A stretch of DNA of 32,090 nucleotides, taken from Gemmatimonadaceae bacterium. Lineage in GTDB: Bacteria > Gemmatimonadota > Gemmatimonadetes > Gemmatimonadales > Gemmatimonadaceae. Shown piece after piece: positions 8,562 to 20,073 of the stretch; within the stretch, counting starts at the first letter, position 1; the number at the start of each line of letters is the position of its first letter. Where the stretch lies: positions 1 to 32,090 of the forward strand of contig JACMPK010000126.1 in the NCBI GenBank assembly GCA_014377535.1, read 5' to 3'. The notes under the pieces were generated by a model, which did no database searches, was not told the origin of the DNA, and worked only from the letters and a program-made list of their open reading frames with translations. Both the position numbers and the translations under genes were made by a program.

Positions 8562-9236
8562 ATGATCACGTTCCGGGACCCACCGCCACTGCGCGCCCGC
8601 GTCCAGCCGCCGCGCCCCGTCGTGATCCCGCGCCGGGCGGAGACTCCGGTCGCGCTATGGAGCATCGGACTGCTGGCGCTTGCGCTGACGCTGGCCGGCC
8701 ACTTCGGCGTGCGGTCATGGCTCACTCGCGGCAACGACCAGCTGCTGGGCGATGCGCTCCGCAACACGATTCCGGACATGGCGGAGCGTGGCGCGAGGCA
8801 GCAACTGCCCGTGGGCACGCCGATGCGCGACGTCGTCTCGCAGGTCGAGGCGCTCAGGGCGGTCTGCCGAGCGGAGCCGGACTCCCTGCCGGGCGCCTCG
8901 ACCCATACCTGCCTAGGGCAGCCCGTGATCCGGTCGAACTCCTACACCCGGATGGTTTTCCGCTTTTCTGCACGAGACGGGCGCCTGACCGGCATCAGCG
9001 CCTGCCCCGCGGCGATGCACTGGTCATCGATCGCCCTTCCAACGCACATCGCGGCGGCGCTCAGCACGACGGCAGGCCAGAGCGGATGCTGGCGCCACGG
9101 TGCCAACGTGGCCGACAACGAATGGGGATTTGCGACGCTGCCGGACCGGCGTTACACCGTCGCCCTGGTGCATGCGTCGGACAGCCTGTTCCGGCGCGAG
9201 ACACCGACGGCCGACACTTTAATTGTGCGCTGGTAG
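8562..9236 (+). CDS. Small single-pass membrane protein of unknown function
   Basis: Hypothetical protein of 224 aa, not recognised. A proline- and arginine-rich cytoplasmic tail (residues 1-28) precedes one membrane segment at about 30-50 (VALWSIGLLALALTLAGHFG). The remainder is a probable periplasmic domain of about 170 residues with cysteines near CRAEPD, CLGQPV, CPAAMH and CWRHG that could form two disulfides. ATG 8562 is used; TTG 8541 would add seven residues, and neither has a well-spaced ribosome site. A longer open frame over the same DNA (8504-9385) lacks any protein-like pattern and was not chosen. The gene is divergent from the winged-helix gene across the palindrome at 8445 and convergent with the plug-domain gene at 9288. 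Confidence 0.6.
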   Translation: MITFRDPPPLRARVQPPRPVVIPRRAETPVALWSIGLLALALTLAGHFGVRSWLTRGNDQLLGDALRNTIPDMAERGARQQLPVGTPMRDVVSQVEALRAVCRAEPDSLPGASTHTCLGQPVIRSNSYTRMVFRFSARDGRLTGISACPAAMHWSSIALPTHIAAALSTTAGQSGCWRHGANVADNEWGFATLPDRRYTVALVHASDSLFRRETPTADTLIVRW

Positions 9237-9287
9237 CTGACCCACTGAGCCCGGCAGGTCAGACAACCGAGGCTGTTCCTTCGCGAG

Positions 9288-10775
9288 CTACCGGTCGGCG
9301 GGCTTCGGCCTCACCGGTATCACGCCGCCCGTTGCTCGCTTGGTCCAGATCGCGACCACGCCGCAGCCGCTGGCCATGGTCATGAATTCCGGCGGCACCA
9401 TGTTCACGCGAGGGTAGATCTCGATCGCCGCGATGTCCTCGAGGCGGGCGATCTCGTCGATGGAAATGTTGGCGGTGGTCGATGCCGCGAGCGGCGACCC
9501 GTCGATCACGACCGTGGCCGAACATTCCACACCATTCATGGCACGCAGCATGACGGTCTGCCCGAACCCTCCGACCTGGCGCACCGACGCGCCGTTGATG
9601 CCGCGCAATGCGTCGGTCACGAACAACGTCGCCCTCTCGCGCACCGTCCGTCCGTCCATGATCGTGCCGGTGCCCGTCCGCCAGCGACGCTCGATGGCCC
9701 GCACCTCCGGCGCGATCGTCTTGCCTGCCACGACCCGCACCGTGTCCAGCTGCACGCGCTGCACGGGCAAGCGCAGGGTCACCACGGTCGGCTCGCTCTC
9801 GCGCAGCTGCACCGGCTGCCGCACGGGTTGATACCCGATGGCGCGCGCCTCGACGGTCTGCGTTCCCGCGCCAGCATCGACGATCGCGAAGTTTCCCTCG
9901 GCGTTCGTGCGCACCTGCGTTCCGCTGCCCAGGACCCGCACGACTGCATTGGCCAGCGGCCGACGATCGAGCGTCGTGACGCGGCCGCGCACAGTCGCGC
10001 GACCGCGGCGAACCGTCGCCGTCGCTGTGGTGACTGGGGCCGAGTCGATGCGGACGGCGAGTCGTTCCACAGGCGCGATGAAGAAATCGAGGACCGTGTA
10101 GCCGTCATCGGGCACCGCGACCTCGATGGCACCGGTGCTGTCGGCCCCCTGGAATGCCAGCCCCTTGAGCGTGCTGCCCGACGGTGCGCCACAGAGCGTG
10201 TACCGGCCCAGCGAGTCCGCGACTGCGGTGCGCCGACGGATGTCCGTCACCATCTGGCCGCGCTGCAGCACCCATTCCGGCCACTGCATCTCGACCATCG
10301 CGCCCGGCATGGGCGCATCGTCGCTCGCACTGCGCACACTGCCGACGATCGCGCCGTTGTCGGCCGCCTGCGGACCACGGCAGCTGCCCGTGACCAACGT
10401 CCGCGCCGACGGTGTTGCCAGCGGCACGGTCACCACCCCGGGTTCCGTGATCACGATCTGCACGATGCCGGGCTCCAGGCGGAGCGAGTCGAGCACCGGG
10501 TGCAGGAACGTGGCCAGCCATCGTCCGGCAGGCACGCTGTCGTAGGTGAACCGGCCGAACAGATCGCTCACCGCACTACGCCCCACCGATGGGTCGTCGG
10601 CGCGGACGATACGCACCACGGCCGCCGCCAGCGGACGCTTGCCGACGCTGTCGTAGACGCTGCCGGTGAGGGTCGCGCGCACCGGTGCCGGCGTGGCCTG
10701 CGCTGCGATCGCCAGTGGCATGACGGACAGCAGGAACAGCAGCGGGATGCTGGTGACGTACCGGTCTGACGACAT
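9288..10775 (-). CDS. Secreted carboxypeptidase-regulatory-like protein with TonB plug, no barrel
   Basis: Exported 495-aa protein. A signal peptide (residues 1-25, ending AIAAQ) is followed by three carboxypeptidase-regulatory-like beta-sandwich modules at about 32-120 (LTGSVYDSVGKRPLAAA), 141-235 (IVGSVRSASDDAPMPGA) and 260-338 (VRGRVTTLDRRPLANAVV, with GYQPVRQPVQL). A TonB-dependent receptor plug-like domain spans about 380-480, with VVIDGSPL, IDEIARLEDIAAIEIYPR and GVVAIWTKR. It ends shortly after the plug, so the 22-strand barrel of a receptor is absent. Such barrel-less proteins occur repeatedly in Gemmatimonadota as I recall; their role is not established. GGAG 9 nt upstream supports ATG 10775, with ATG 10790 an alternative. 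The protein probably sits in the periplasm or at the outer membrane. Confidence 0.82.
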   Translation of the reverse strand: MSSDRYVTSIPLLFLLSVMPLAIAAQATPAPVRATLTGSVYDSVGKRPLAAAVVRIVRADDPSVGRSAVSDLFGRFTYDSVPAGRWLATFLHPVLDSLRLEPGIVQIVITEPGVVTVPLATPSARTLVTGSCRGPQAADNGAIVGSVRSASDDAPMPGAMVEMQWPEWVLQRGQMVTDIRRRTAVADSLGRYTLCGAPSGSTLKGLAFQGADSTGAIEVAVPDDGYTVLDFFIAPVERLAVRIDSAPVTTATATVRRGRATVRGRVTTLDRRPLANAVVRVLGSGTQVRTNAEGNFAIVDAGAGTQTVEARAIGYQPVRQPVQLRESEPTVVTLRLPVQRVQLDTVRVVAGKTIAPEVRAIERRWRTGTGTIMDGRTVRERATLFVTDALRGINGASVRQVGGFGQTVMLRAMNGVECSATVVIDGSPLAASTTANISIDEIARLEDIAAIEIYPRVNMVPPEFMTMASGCGVVAIWTKRATGGVIPVRPKPADR

Positions 10776-11092
10776 GTACCCGTGCTCCATGGTGCGTGAA
10801 TTCCCTTGGCGCGCGATCACCGATCCTCGATGTCGAGTTGCCCCGCTGCGTCGTGTCGCGACGGCGCGCGCCACGGGATTGTATCGCGGCTGCCTGTACG
10901 CGTCGAGCGGTTTCGCTCACGATCACGAGCGCGAGCCGTGTTTCGGCGCGACAGCGTGCTATCGGCAGCAACCGTTTACCGGCACAAGGTCGGCGAGGAC
11001 GCCTCCAGACACATTAGCTTCGTCGGTTGCACGATCTGCAACGGCCGACGCACTCGTCCGCAACATCTGATTCCCGCCCCCTCGCGTTCAAC
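10776..11092. other. Divergent intergenic region, plug protein / ugd
   Basis: A 317-bp gap between two divergently transcribed genes, so it must hold promoters for both. Open frames run across it, but their translations are Arg/Ser-rich and carry no motifs. The ugd frame extends back to 11027 without protein-like content. No convincing -35/-10 pair, hairpin or repeat was found by eye. Confidence 0.4.
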
Positions 11093-12400
11093 ATGCAAAT
11101 TCTTGTCATCGGGACCGGATACGTCGGTCTTGTGGTCGGCGCCTGTCTCGCCGAAACCGGCAACGATGTCATCTGCGCCGACATCGATGCGCACAAGATT
11201 TCGCAGCTCGAGCAGAACATTCTCCCGATCTACGAGCCAGGTCTGGACGAGCTGGTGCAACGCAACCAGGCGCAGCGTCGCCTCAGCTTCACCGTCGATG
11301 TGGCCGCAGCAGCCGCGACGGCCCAGGTGGTCTTTTTAGCCGTCGGCACGCCTCCGGACGAGGATGGCTCGGCAGATCTGCGCCACGTACTTGCCGCCGC
11401 GGAAACTGTCGCACGGCACCTGAAGCAGGAAGCGGTGATCGTCACCAAGTCCACAGTGCCCGTCGGCACCGCCGCGAAGGTGGCAACGGTGGTCGGTGCA
11501 CATGCGACGGTGCCGTTCCACATCTGCAGCAATCCGGAGTTCCTGAAGGAAGGCGATGCGGTCGAGGATTTCCTGCGGCCCGATCGCGTGGTGCTTGGCG
11601 TGGAGAGCGACTTCGCGCGCAGCATTCTGACGGAGCTCTACGCGCCGTTCGTGCGCACAGGCAAGCCGGTGCTCTTCATGGACATCGCATCGGCCGAGCT
11701 GACGAAGTATGCTGCCAACGCCATGCTTGCCGCGCGCATCTCGTTCATGAACGAGATGGCGAACCTCTGCGAGAAGGTCGGTGCGAACGTGGACAACGTG
11801 CGACGCGGCATCGGCAGTGACGCGCGCATCGGCGCGGCATTCCTGTTCCCCGGCCCGGGCTATGGCGGGTCATGCTTCCCCAAGGACGTGAAGGTACTGC
11901 TGCATACGGCGTCACAGCATGGAGTGAGCCTCAGTGTGGTGGAAGGGGCGGAGATCGCCAACGAGCGGCAGAAGCGCGTGATGTACGACAAGCTGACGCA
12001 GGCCCTTGGTGGCTCGGTGAAGGGCAAGCGTATCGCGGTGTGGGGCCTCGCATTCAAGGCGCGCACCGACGACCTTCGCGAGTCGCCGGCGCTGACGCTG
12101 ATCGCCGCCTTGCTCGCGGCCGGTGCCACGGTCATGGCGCACGATCCGATCGCGATGACGCATGCGATGGCACAGCTTGGCGACACCGTCACCTTCGCCG
12201 CATCGGGCTACGACGCACTCGCGGGCGCCGACGCGCTCGCGGTCGTGACCGACTGGAACGAGTACCGCCATCCCGACTTCGCACGCATGTTCGCCACGCT
12301 CTCGCAGCCGATCATCGTCGACGGACGCAACCTCTACAACCCCGAGAAGATGGCACGCCTCGGCTTCACATACACATCAATCGGGAGGCCCGTCGCATGA
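11093..12400 (+). CDS. ugd: UDP-glucose 6-dehydrogenase
   Basis: Oxidises UDP-glucose to UDP-glucuronate with two NAD+, supplying precursors for exopolysaccharide or lipopolysaccharide; cytoplasmic, 435 aa, normal for the family. The N-terminal Rossmann fold starts [35 protein letters not shown] is the family signature. K205 and N209 (ELTKYAANA) match the catalytic lysine and asparagine, and C261 in [12 protein letters not shown] is the nucleophile that forms the thioester intermediate, with D265 after it. ATG 11093 is chosen because the family begins at this Met; upstream in-frame sequence is not protein-like. The stop overlaps the start of uxs (ATGA), so both enzymes are made from one transcript and form a two-step route to UDP-xylose. 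Confidence 0.96.
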   Translation: MQILVIGTGYVGLVVGACLAETGNDVICADIDAHKISQLEQNILPIYEPGLDELVQRNQAQRRLSFTVDVAAAAATAQVVFLAVGTPPDEDGSADLRHVLAAAETVARHLKQEAVIVTKSTVPVGTAAKVATVVGAHATVPFHICSNPEFLKEGDAVEDFLRPDRVVLGVESDFARSILTELYAPFVRTGKPVLFMDIASAELTKYAANAMLAARISFMNEMANLCEKVGANVDNVRRGIGSDARIGAAFLFPGPGYGGSCFPKDVKVLLHTASQHGVSLSVVEGAEIANERQKRVMYDKLTQALGGSVKGKRIAVWGLAFKARTDDLRESPALTLIAALLAAGATVMAHDPIAMTHAMAQLGDTVTFAASGYDALAGADALAVVTDWNEYRHPDFARMFATLSQPIIVDGRNLYNPEKMARLGFTYTSIGRPVA

Positions 12401-13341
12401 GGGTTCTGATCACCGGTGGCGCCGGGTTTCTCGCCTCGCATCTCACGGACAAGTTCATCGCCGACGGACATCAGGTCGTGGGGCTGGACAACTTCATCAC
12501 GGGCAGTACGGACAACATCGCGCACCTGGCGGGCCATGCCGGATACAAGTTCATCCGGCATGACGTATCGAACTACATCTTCGTCGAGGGCGCACTGGAT
12601 GGCGTGCTGCACCTGGCATCGCCGGCCAGCCCCATCGACTATCTCGAGCATCCGATTCCGACGCTGAAGGTGGGTGCACTGGGCACGCACAACGCGCTCG
12701 GGCTCGCGAAGGCGAAGGGCGCGCGGTTCTTCCTCGCGTCCACATCGGAGGTGTATGGCGATCCGCTGATCCATCCGCAGCCGGAGTCGTACTGGGGCAA
12801 CGTGAATCCCGTGGGTCCGCGCGGCGTGTACGACGAAGCGAAGCGGTTCGCCGAAGCGATCACGATGGCCTACCACCGCTTCCATGGCGTGGATACGCGC
12901 ATCGTCCGCATCTTCAACACGTACGGGCCGCGCATGCGCCCGCATGATGGGCGCGTGGTGTCCAACTTCATCGTGCAGGCGCTGAAGGGCGAGCCGATCA
13001 CGATCTACGGCGACGGATCGCAGACGCGCAGCTTCACGTATGTGGACGACGAGGTGGACGGCCTGTATCGCCTCTTCATGCACGGCGACAACGACCCCAC
13101 GAACATCGGCAACCCGGTGGAATTCACCGTGCGCCAGCTGGCCGAGCTGGTGGTGGAGCTGACGGGAACCAAGGCGCCCATCGTGCACCGCGAGCTGCCG
13201 GTGGATGACCCGAAGGTTCGCCAGCCCGACATCACGAAGGCGCGCGCGCAGCTGGGCTGGGAGCCGAAGGTGCCGCTGCGCGAGGGGCTGGAACGGACCA
13301 TCGCCTATTTCGACGGTGTGCTGGGCATGGTCGCGCGGTAG
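12397..13341 (+). CDS. uxs: UDP-glucuronate decarboxylase (UDP-xylose synthase)
   Basis: Short-chain dehydrogenase/reductase-type sugar-nucleotide enzyme of 314 aa, predicted to convert UDP-glucuronate made by the preceding gene into UDP-xylose with bound NAD+. Visible motifs are the Rossmann [11 protein letters not shown] (6-16), HLASPASP (72-79), the STSEVYGDP loop (E118), and the Y145-x3-K149 catalytic pair in [25 protein letters not shown] just before it is typical of UXS and separates it from GalE/RmlB. FNTYGPRM and the [10 protein letters not shown] segment are also present. A strong GGGAGG at 12382-12387 and the ATGA overlap fix the start. No glycosyltransferase lies in the window, so the polymer using xylose is unknown. 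A large hairpin follows the stop codon. Confidence 0.94.
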   Translation: MRVLITGGAGFLASHLTDKFIADGHQVVGLDNFITGSTDNIAHLAGHAGYKFIRHDVSNYIFVEGALDGVLHLASPASPIDYLEHPIPTLKVGALGTHNALGLAKAKGARFFLASTSEVYGDPLIHPQPESYWGNVNPVGPRGVYDEAKRFAEAITMAYHRFHGVDTRIVRIFNTYGPRMRPHDGRVVSNFIVQALKGEPITIYGDGSQTRSFTYVDDEVDGLYRLFMHGDNDPTNIGNPVEFTVRQLAELVVELTGTKAPIVHRELPVDDPKVRQPDITKARAQLGWEPKVPLREGLERTIAYFDGVLGMVAR

Positions 13342-13673
13342 TGTCCGAGCGGGTCGTGCGGCGGCGAGTCAGCCGTTCGCACGACTTGCCGGACGGACCG
13401 CGTTCCGCTGTGACATGGCAACGCAATGTGTGGCCGTCGCGCCACGACAGGCGGGGGCAATCCTGCGCCGGAAAAACAGCTGATGCGGCGCGCGACCGCG
13501 ATGGCAAGAACGGGCGCAAGTCGCGTGGTTGCAGCAGGTTGGATATGGAGTTGGGCGTGGAGCATCCGGTACGACGAACCGCTGGATGCTTACGGCTGAG
13601 CTTGGCATGAGCGGTGCCCTGAGGGTGGATGGGTCGGCCGCACACCAGTCTCCACTCCTGCCATCTGGACTTC
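13342..13673. other. Intergenic region uxs / PEP-CTERM gene
   Basis: A 332-bp gap between two plus-strand genes. It begins with the hairpin at 13343-13394, which probably ends the ugd-uxs transcript. The rest shows only short Arg/Gly-rich open frames with no motifs. The promoter of the PEP-CTERM gene should lie in the second half, but no clear -35/-10 pair was seen. Confidence 0.4.
13343..13394 (+). terminator. Large hairpin after uxs
   Basis: Nested arms start two bases after the uxs stop: GTCCG (13343-13347) with CGGAC (13390-13394), GTCGTGCG (13353-13360) with CGCACGAC (13378-13385), and inner CGGC with GCCG. There is no T-tract, so it may be a factor-dependent terminator or an mRNA 3'-end stabiliser. 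Confidence 0.45.
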
Positions 13674-14324
13674 ATGAAGATCTCAGCACTCGTCGCCAGT
13701 CTCGCCTTCGCTCCTGTGCTCCTTTCCGCGCAGACGACTCTCTCCACGCCAGGCTCAGGTTCGGTAGTCACACCATTCGGTCGCCCTGACACGCAGACCT
13801 ATGGACAGACCTTCCGCGCGCCGGCCGTCGACACGAAACTGGACAACTTCGCCTTCTGGATCGCATCGGAGGCCGCATTCGAAATGAAGGCGTACGTGTT
13901 CGCGTGGGATGGGCAGAAAGCAACGGGCAGCGCATTGTTCATGTCGGACCTGCTCTTTGCGCCGGTCGGCGGGCTGACGAAGACGACCGTGCAGATCGGC
14001 GGTGTGAACCTCCTCGCGGGTAACGCGTACGTGTTCTTTTTGTCGACGAGTGGTCTCCAAGGCTCCTATAGAGGCGGCATGGAGTGCGCTTTCGAATGTT
14101 CTGACGCCTACACTGATGGCGCGTTCGTCTACCAGAACAATGGCGACGACACCTCCAAGTGGACCAACGAGGAATGGGAAAATTTCGAAGGGGAGGACCT
14201 CCGCTTCGAAGCGAACTTCAGTGCCGTTGATCAGAACGTCGTTCCTGAGCCGAGCACCTACCTGCTGATGGCATCGGGCCTGCTCGGTTTGGCCGCGGTC
14301 GCCCGCCGTCGCCGCCAGGCTTGA
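13674..14324 (+). CDS. PEP-CTERM sorting-signal protein
   Basis: Secreted surface protein of 216 aa. A signal peptide (residues 1-19, ending LLSAQ) leads into a beta-rich middle domain of about 165 residues that I do not recognise (LDNFAFWIASEAAFEMKAY; GNAYVFFLS). The end is a textbook PEP-CTERM tail from residue 190: VPEPSTYLLMASGLLGLAAVARRRRQA contains the VPEP motif, a membrane segment with small residues and an Arg cluster. Exosortase cleaves such tails, usually in bacteria that also make exopolysaccharide, which fits the neighbouring UDP-xylose genes. No exosortase gene is in the window. The ATG at 13674 gives the signal peptide directly. Two hairpins lie right after the stop. Substrate or ligand of the middle domain is unknown. 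Confidence 0.85.
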   Translation: MKISALVASLAFAPVLLSAQTTLSTPGSGSVVTPFGRPDTQTYGQTFRAPAVDTKLDNFAFWIASEAAFEMKAYVFAWDGQKATGSALFMSDLLFAPVGGLTKTTVQIGGVNLLAGNAYVFFLSTSGLQGSYRGGMECAFECSDAYTDGAFVYQNNGDDTSKWTNEEWENFEGEDLRFEANFSAVDQNVVPEPSTYLLMASGLLGLAAVARRRRQA

Positions 14325-14334
14325 CCTCTCGCGG

Positions 14335-14363
14335 TGGTCGTGCGGCGGTGCCGCGTACGACCA
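14335..14363 (+). terminator. Hairpin 1 after PEP-CTERM gene
   Basis: TGGTCGT (14335-14341) pairs with ACGACCA (14357-14363) and GCGGC with GCCGC inside, leaving a 3-nt loop and a 2-nt bulge. It lies ten bases after the stop codon. There is no T-tract. Confidence 0.45.
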
Positions 14364-14375
14364 TCGCGATGTGAC

Positions 14376-14405
14376 AACGCTCCGCCTGCACTGAGGCGGA
14401 GCGTT
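14376..14405 (+). terminator. Perfect 12-bp stem-loop, likely terminator
   Basis: AACGCTCCGCCT (14376-14387) pairs without mismatch with AGGCGGAGCGTT (14394-14405) around a GCACTG loop. The arm begins with AA and ends with TT, then TCGTCGT follows. The shape is that of an intrinsic terminator with a weak T-tract. It sits between the PEP-CTERM gene and the convergent peptidase gene and is symmetrical, so it could act on both strands. Confidence 0.7.
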
Positions 14406-14562
14406 CGTCGTATGTACGCAGCGCACACACACGCGAGTGGACGCACGCGACAGTCACGCGATCATTTGGAAACAATACGCGACTATCTCAAGATGCGCGG
14501 CGGGCTGACCAGCAGCCGACCCACCTGCACAAAGGTGGCGCGGCTAGTCTCGACGCGCTCCG

Positions 14563-16599
14563 CTACGGCGTCATGCCCTGCAGCCGCTTTCCGTACCACT
14601 CCGCATAGCGATCGAGTCGGTCACGCACGAATGACGGACGCGAGATGCCGTGAAATTCGTCGGGATAGACGACGAGTTGCGTCGGCACGCCGAGTGTACG
14701 GAGGGCCTGGTACATCTGCTCGCCGCCGATGATCGGGACATTGAAATCCTTTTCGCCGCCCAGGAACAGCGTCGGCGTCGTGATGCGATCGGCATGCCAG
14801 AACGCCGAGGACAGCTTGTCCCAGAGCGGCTTGTTCTTCCATGGCAGTCCCAGCTCCGCTTCGTACTGGTACGTGTACTGGTCGCTGCCGTACATCGACG
14901 TCTGCAACGCACTGCCCGCCCCGCTGTAGGCGGCCTTGAGGCGAGTGGTCTGCGAGATGGTGGAGTCGGTCAGGATGCCACCGTAGCTCCAACCGCCGAT
15001 ACCGAGTCGATCGGGATCGGCCATGCCGTTCGCGACGAGATGATCCACGCCAGCCAACAGATCCTGCACTTCCTTGTTCCCCCAATCGGCGAAGATGGCC
15101 TTCTTCCACGCCACGCCGCGTCCCGAGCTGCCACGATAGTTCACCGCCAGCACCAGGTAGCCCTGTGCGGCAAAAATCTGCCGCTCCATCGCAGCACCTG
15201 GCGAGAACAGATGCTCGTCCTGTCCGTTCGGCCCGCCGTGAATGCTCAGCACGAGCGGATACCGGCGCCCGGCACTCCATCGGGCAGGCTTGAACAGCAG
15301 CGCGCCAACCGTGAGCCCGTCGGGATTTCGGAACGACAGGTCCTCGGTCGCGCCAAGCTGCAGCGCACCCATGATCGAGTCGTTCGCATGCGTCACGGCG
15401 CGCTGCGCGCCAGCCGAGTCGAGCACGTGCAGTTCCGCCATCGACATCGCGGTGCCATCACGCGTGACGATCCGACCGCTCGGCAGCGCATCGTAGGCAT
15501 TCACCACGCGACGGCCTTCGAGCAGGCGTTGCACCGCGCCACCGCGCGCGTTCACGAGCGCCAGATGCACGGCGCGATCGTCGGTCAGCAGGAAGCGGAT
15601 GCTGCGGCCATCAGGCGTCCACGTCAGGTCGCGCACATCACGATCGAGCGTGGCAGCGGGATAACTCACCTTTCCGCCGGTACTCGGCATCACCGCGATG
15701 CGATACTGCGAATACGCCGTGAACTTCGGCTCGTTCGACTCGAGGTACGCGATCGTCGCACCATCGGGACTCCATGCCATGCCGCGATCGGAGCCGTCGA
15801 ATGTCGTGAGCTGCTGCGGCTGTGCACCGGCGCGAGCGTCGATCACGAACAGGTCGGCGTTGTTCTCGCGATCGGGATCGACACCCACGCGGCGACTTTC
15901 GAACGCGATACGCGTGCCATCGGGCGACCAGCGCGGTGCATCGTCGTCGAAGTCACCGGTGGTCAGCTGCTGCGACGTGCGAGCCGCCACGTCGACCAGC
16001 CAGACATGGTCGCGCAGCCGGTCCCGATAACCTTCGCGATCGCGTTTGAAGGTGACGCGATCGATCACGATCGGTTTCGGGATGACAGGCTTCGTCGAAT
16101 CGGCACTGGTCGCCTTCGGCTCCGCATCGTGCGCAACCATGGCGAGCCGTTTGCCATCGGGCGACCAGTGATGCTCCGACACCCCACCGGCGATGTCCGT
16201 CAGCTTCTGCGACTCACCACCGGAGCGGTCGAGCAGCCAGACCTGGCCCTTCTTCGCGCCCTCACGCGTCGCGATGAACGAGATCCAGCGCCCATCGGGG
16301 CTCCACCGCGGGCCAGACTCGCCGCCGGGCGTGCTGGTCAGCCGCAGTGTCTGCGACCCGTCCCAGCGCACCATCCAGAGGTCGGAGGTTCGTGAATCCT
16401 TGGCCGAGTCCACGACGCCGACCGTGTACGCGATCCATTGCCCGTCGGGCGAGATGCGCGGCTCGCCGACGGCCTTGAAGCGATAGATGTCGGTGGCCGT
16501 GATGGCGCGCCTCGCTTGCGCGCGTGCCGGATCCGGCGCGAGCAGCGCTGCGATGATCACCGCGAACTGCAGCGCAATGCGGGAATGGGGAACAGTCAT
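14563..16599 (-). CDS. Exported S9-family prolyl oligopeptidase-like peptidase
   Basis: Serine peptidase of 678 aa, predicted to cleave short peptides in the periplasm. A signal peptide (1-28, ending ARAQA) is followed by a seven-blade-type propeller (about 40-410) with repeated SPDG motifs at 50, 100, 146, 225 and 277, and then an alpha/beta-hydrolase domain. The catalytic triad is S538 in GGWSYGG, D618 in GGEKDFNVP and H650 in DEFHGISRP. HGGPNGQ (454-460) forms the oxyanion region. The order propeller then hydrolase and the length fit dipeptidyl peptidase/acylaminoacyl peptidase relatives. It lies 146 bp downstream of oxyR on the same strand and could share its transcript, though the gap leaves room for its own promoter. 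Precise substrate preference is not readable. Confidence 0.93.
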   Translation of the reverse strand: MTVPHSRIALQFAVIIAALLAPDPARAQARRAITATDIYRFKAVGEPRISPDGQWIAYTVGVVDSAKDSRTSDLWMVRWDGSQTLRLTSTPGGESGPRWSPDGRWISFIATREGAKKGQVWLLDRSGGESQKLTDIAGGVSEHHWSPDGKRLAMVAHDAEPKATSADSTKPVIPKPIVIDRVTFKRDREGYRDRLRDHVWLVDVAARTSQQLTTGDFDDDAPRWSPDGTRIAFESRRVGVDPDRENNADLFVIDARAGAQPQQLTTFDGSDRGMAWSPDGATIAYLESNEPKFTAYSQYRIAVMPSTGGKVSYPAATLDRDVRDLTWTPDGRSIRFLLTDDRAVHLALVNARGGAVQRLLEGRRVVNAYDALPSGRIVTRDGTAMSMAELHVLDSAGAQRAVTHANDSIMGALQLGATEDLSFRNPDGLTVGALLFKPARWSAGRRYPLVLSIHGGPNGQDEHLFSPGAAMERQIFAAQGYLVLAVNYRGSSGRGVAWKKAIFADWGNKEVQDLLAGVDHLVANGMADPDRLGIGGWSYGGILTDSTISQTTRLKAAYSGAGSALQTSMYGSDQYTYQYEAELGLPWKNKPLWDKLSSAFWHADRITTPTLFLGGEKDFNVPIIGGEQMYQALRTLGVPTQLVVYPDEFHGISRPSFVRDRLDRYAEWYGKRLQGMTP

Positions 16600-16745
16600 G
16601 ATCAGATCGTGTGGTTCGCGTCAGGCACAGCGTGTTCGACGCAACATATCGCATGGCCACGGTGCCGATTCCGCGGCATGATCGCGCTCCGCATCGCCAG
16701 CCTCGAATGCCGTACTGGTGACGATGCGCATCACGAGTCCCGTCG

Positions 16746-17633
16746 CTACCGCCCACGCACCACCTCACGCACACATTCCACGAACGCCCGCGCCTGCGGT
16801 GACTTCGCTGCGCCACGCCGCCACACCGCCACGATCTCACGCTGCAGCGAGTGCTCGGCCAGCGGCACGTAGGCGCACTGCGGCGTGTTGTGTCGCGCGG
16901 CCGCCATCGCCGGCACGATCGAGATGCCGACACCCGCCCCGACAAGTTCAAGGACGGTCGCCAACTGCGCACTGCGGCAGACCACCGACGGTGACACCTG
17001 CCGGCTGGAGCAGAAGCCTGCCACCTGCTCGCCCAGGCAGTGTGCAGGGTCGAGGGTCACCGTCGGTGCGTCGCGGAGCTGCGCGAGCGTGATGCGACCC
17101 GCGCGCACCGCGGCGTGCGACGCAGGCACCGCGACGACCAGCGCATCGGTACCGAGGACCTCCGTGTCGAGGTGATCGAACGCGTATGGCAGTGCGGCGA
17201 TCACCACGTCGAGCGACCCGTCGAGCAGCAGTCTGGCCAGGACGGCGCTGTAATCCTCTCGCAGTTCAACGCGCATGGCTGCATGCCGTGCACGAAGCCG
17301 CTGCACGGCGGCCGGGAGCACGTATGGCGCAACCGTGGGAATTGCTCCGACGCTGAGCGTTCCGGCACCATCGGCACGCTCGCGGCGGATGGTCTCCTCG
17401 GTGTCGCGCACGTCGTCCAGGATGCGCCGTGCCCTGGGGTAGAGCGCCTTCCCTGCCTCCGTCAGCGTCACGCCGCGACCATGACGGTCGAACAGCGGGG
17501 TGCCCAGGTGCGCCTCGAGCCGCTGGATCTGGACGGTGAGCGACGGCTGGGAAATTTCGAGCTGTCGAGCGGCCCTGCTGAGGCTGCCCGCGTCGGCCGT
17601 CTCGAGAAATGCACGGAACAGAGTGGTCTCCAT
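16746..17633 (-). CDS. oxyR: OxyR-type LysR peroxide-sensing regulator
   Basis: LysR-family regulator of 295 aa. The N-terminal helix-turn-helix (about 1-60) reads SLSRAARQLEISQPSLTVQIQRLE. The C-terminal sensor domain has DPAHCLGEQVAGFC, placing cysteines at residues 199 and 208, the same numbers and spacing as the disulfide-forming pair of E. coli OxyR (HCLRDQAMGFC). GAGVGISIVPAMA matches the OxyR segment after it. This is strong evidence for hydrogen peroxide sensing by disulfide formation. The gene is divergent from katG, a classic OxyR target, across a 153-bp region with a partial OxyR box. ATG 17633 is used; TTG 17639 adds two residues. The redox behaviour is inferred from conserved cysteines. 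Confidence 0.9.
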   Translation of the reverse strand: METTLFRAFLETADAGSLSRAARQLEISQPSLTVQIQRLEAHLGTPLFDRHGRGVTLTEAGKALYPRARRILDDVRDTEETIRRERADGAGTLSVGAIPTVAPYVLPAAVQRLRARHAAMRVELREDYSAVLARLLLDGSLDVVIAALPYAFDHLDTEVLGTDALVVAVPASHAAVRAGRITLAQLRDAPTVTLDPAHCLGEQVAGFCSSRQVSPSVVCRSAQLATVLELVGAGVGISIVPAMAAARHNTPQCAYVPLAEHSLQREIVAVWRRGAAKSPQARAFVECVREVVRGR

Positions 17634-17641
17634 GCACAATC

Positions 17642-20042
<2,401 letters not shown>

Positions 20043-20073
20043 TACCTGACCGCTGCAGTGATGCTGCACTTCC

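Noticed and set aside
8504-9385. 293-aa open frame overlapping the small membrane protein
   Set aside because: The alternative frame has a clean membrane segment and ordered cysteines; this one is Arg/Pro-rich and runs into the convergent gene.
14650-16395. 581-aa open frame antisense to the S9 peptidase
   Set aside because: No domain pattern or start signal; the opposite strand encodes an intact peptidase with a full triad.
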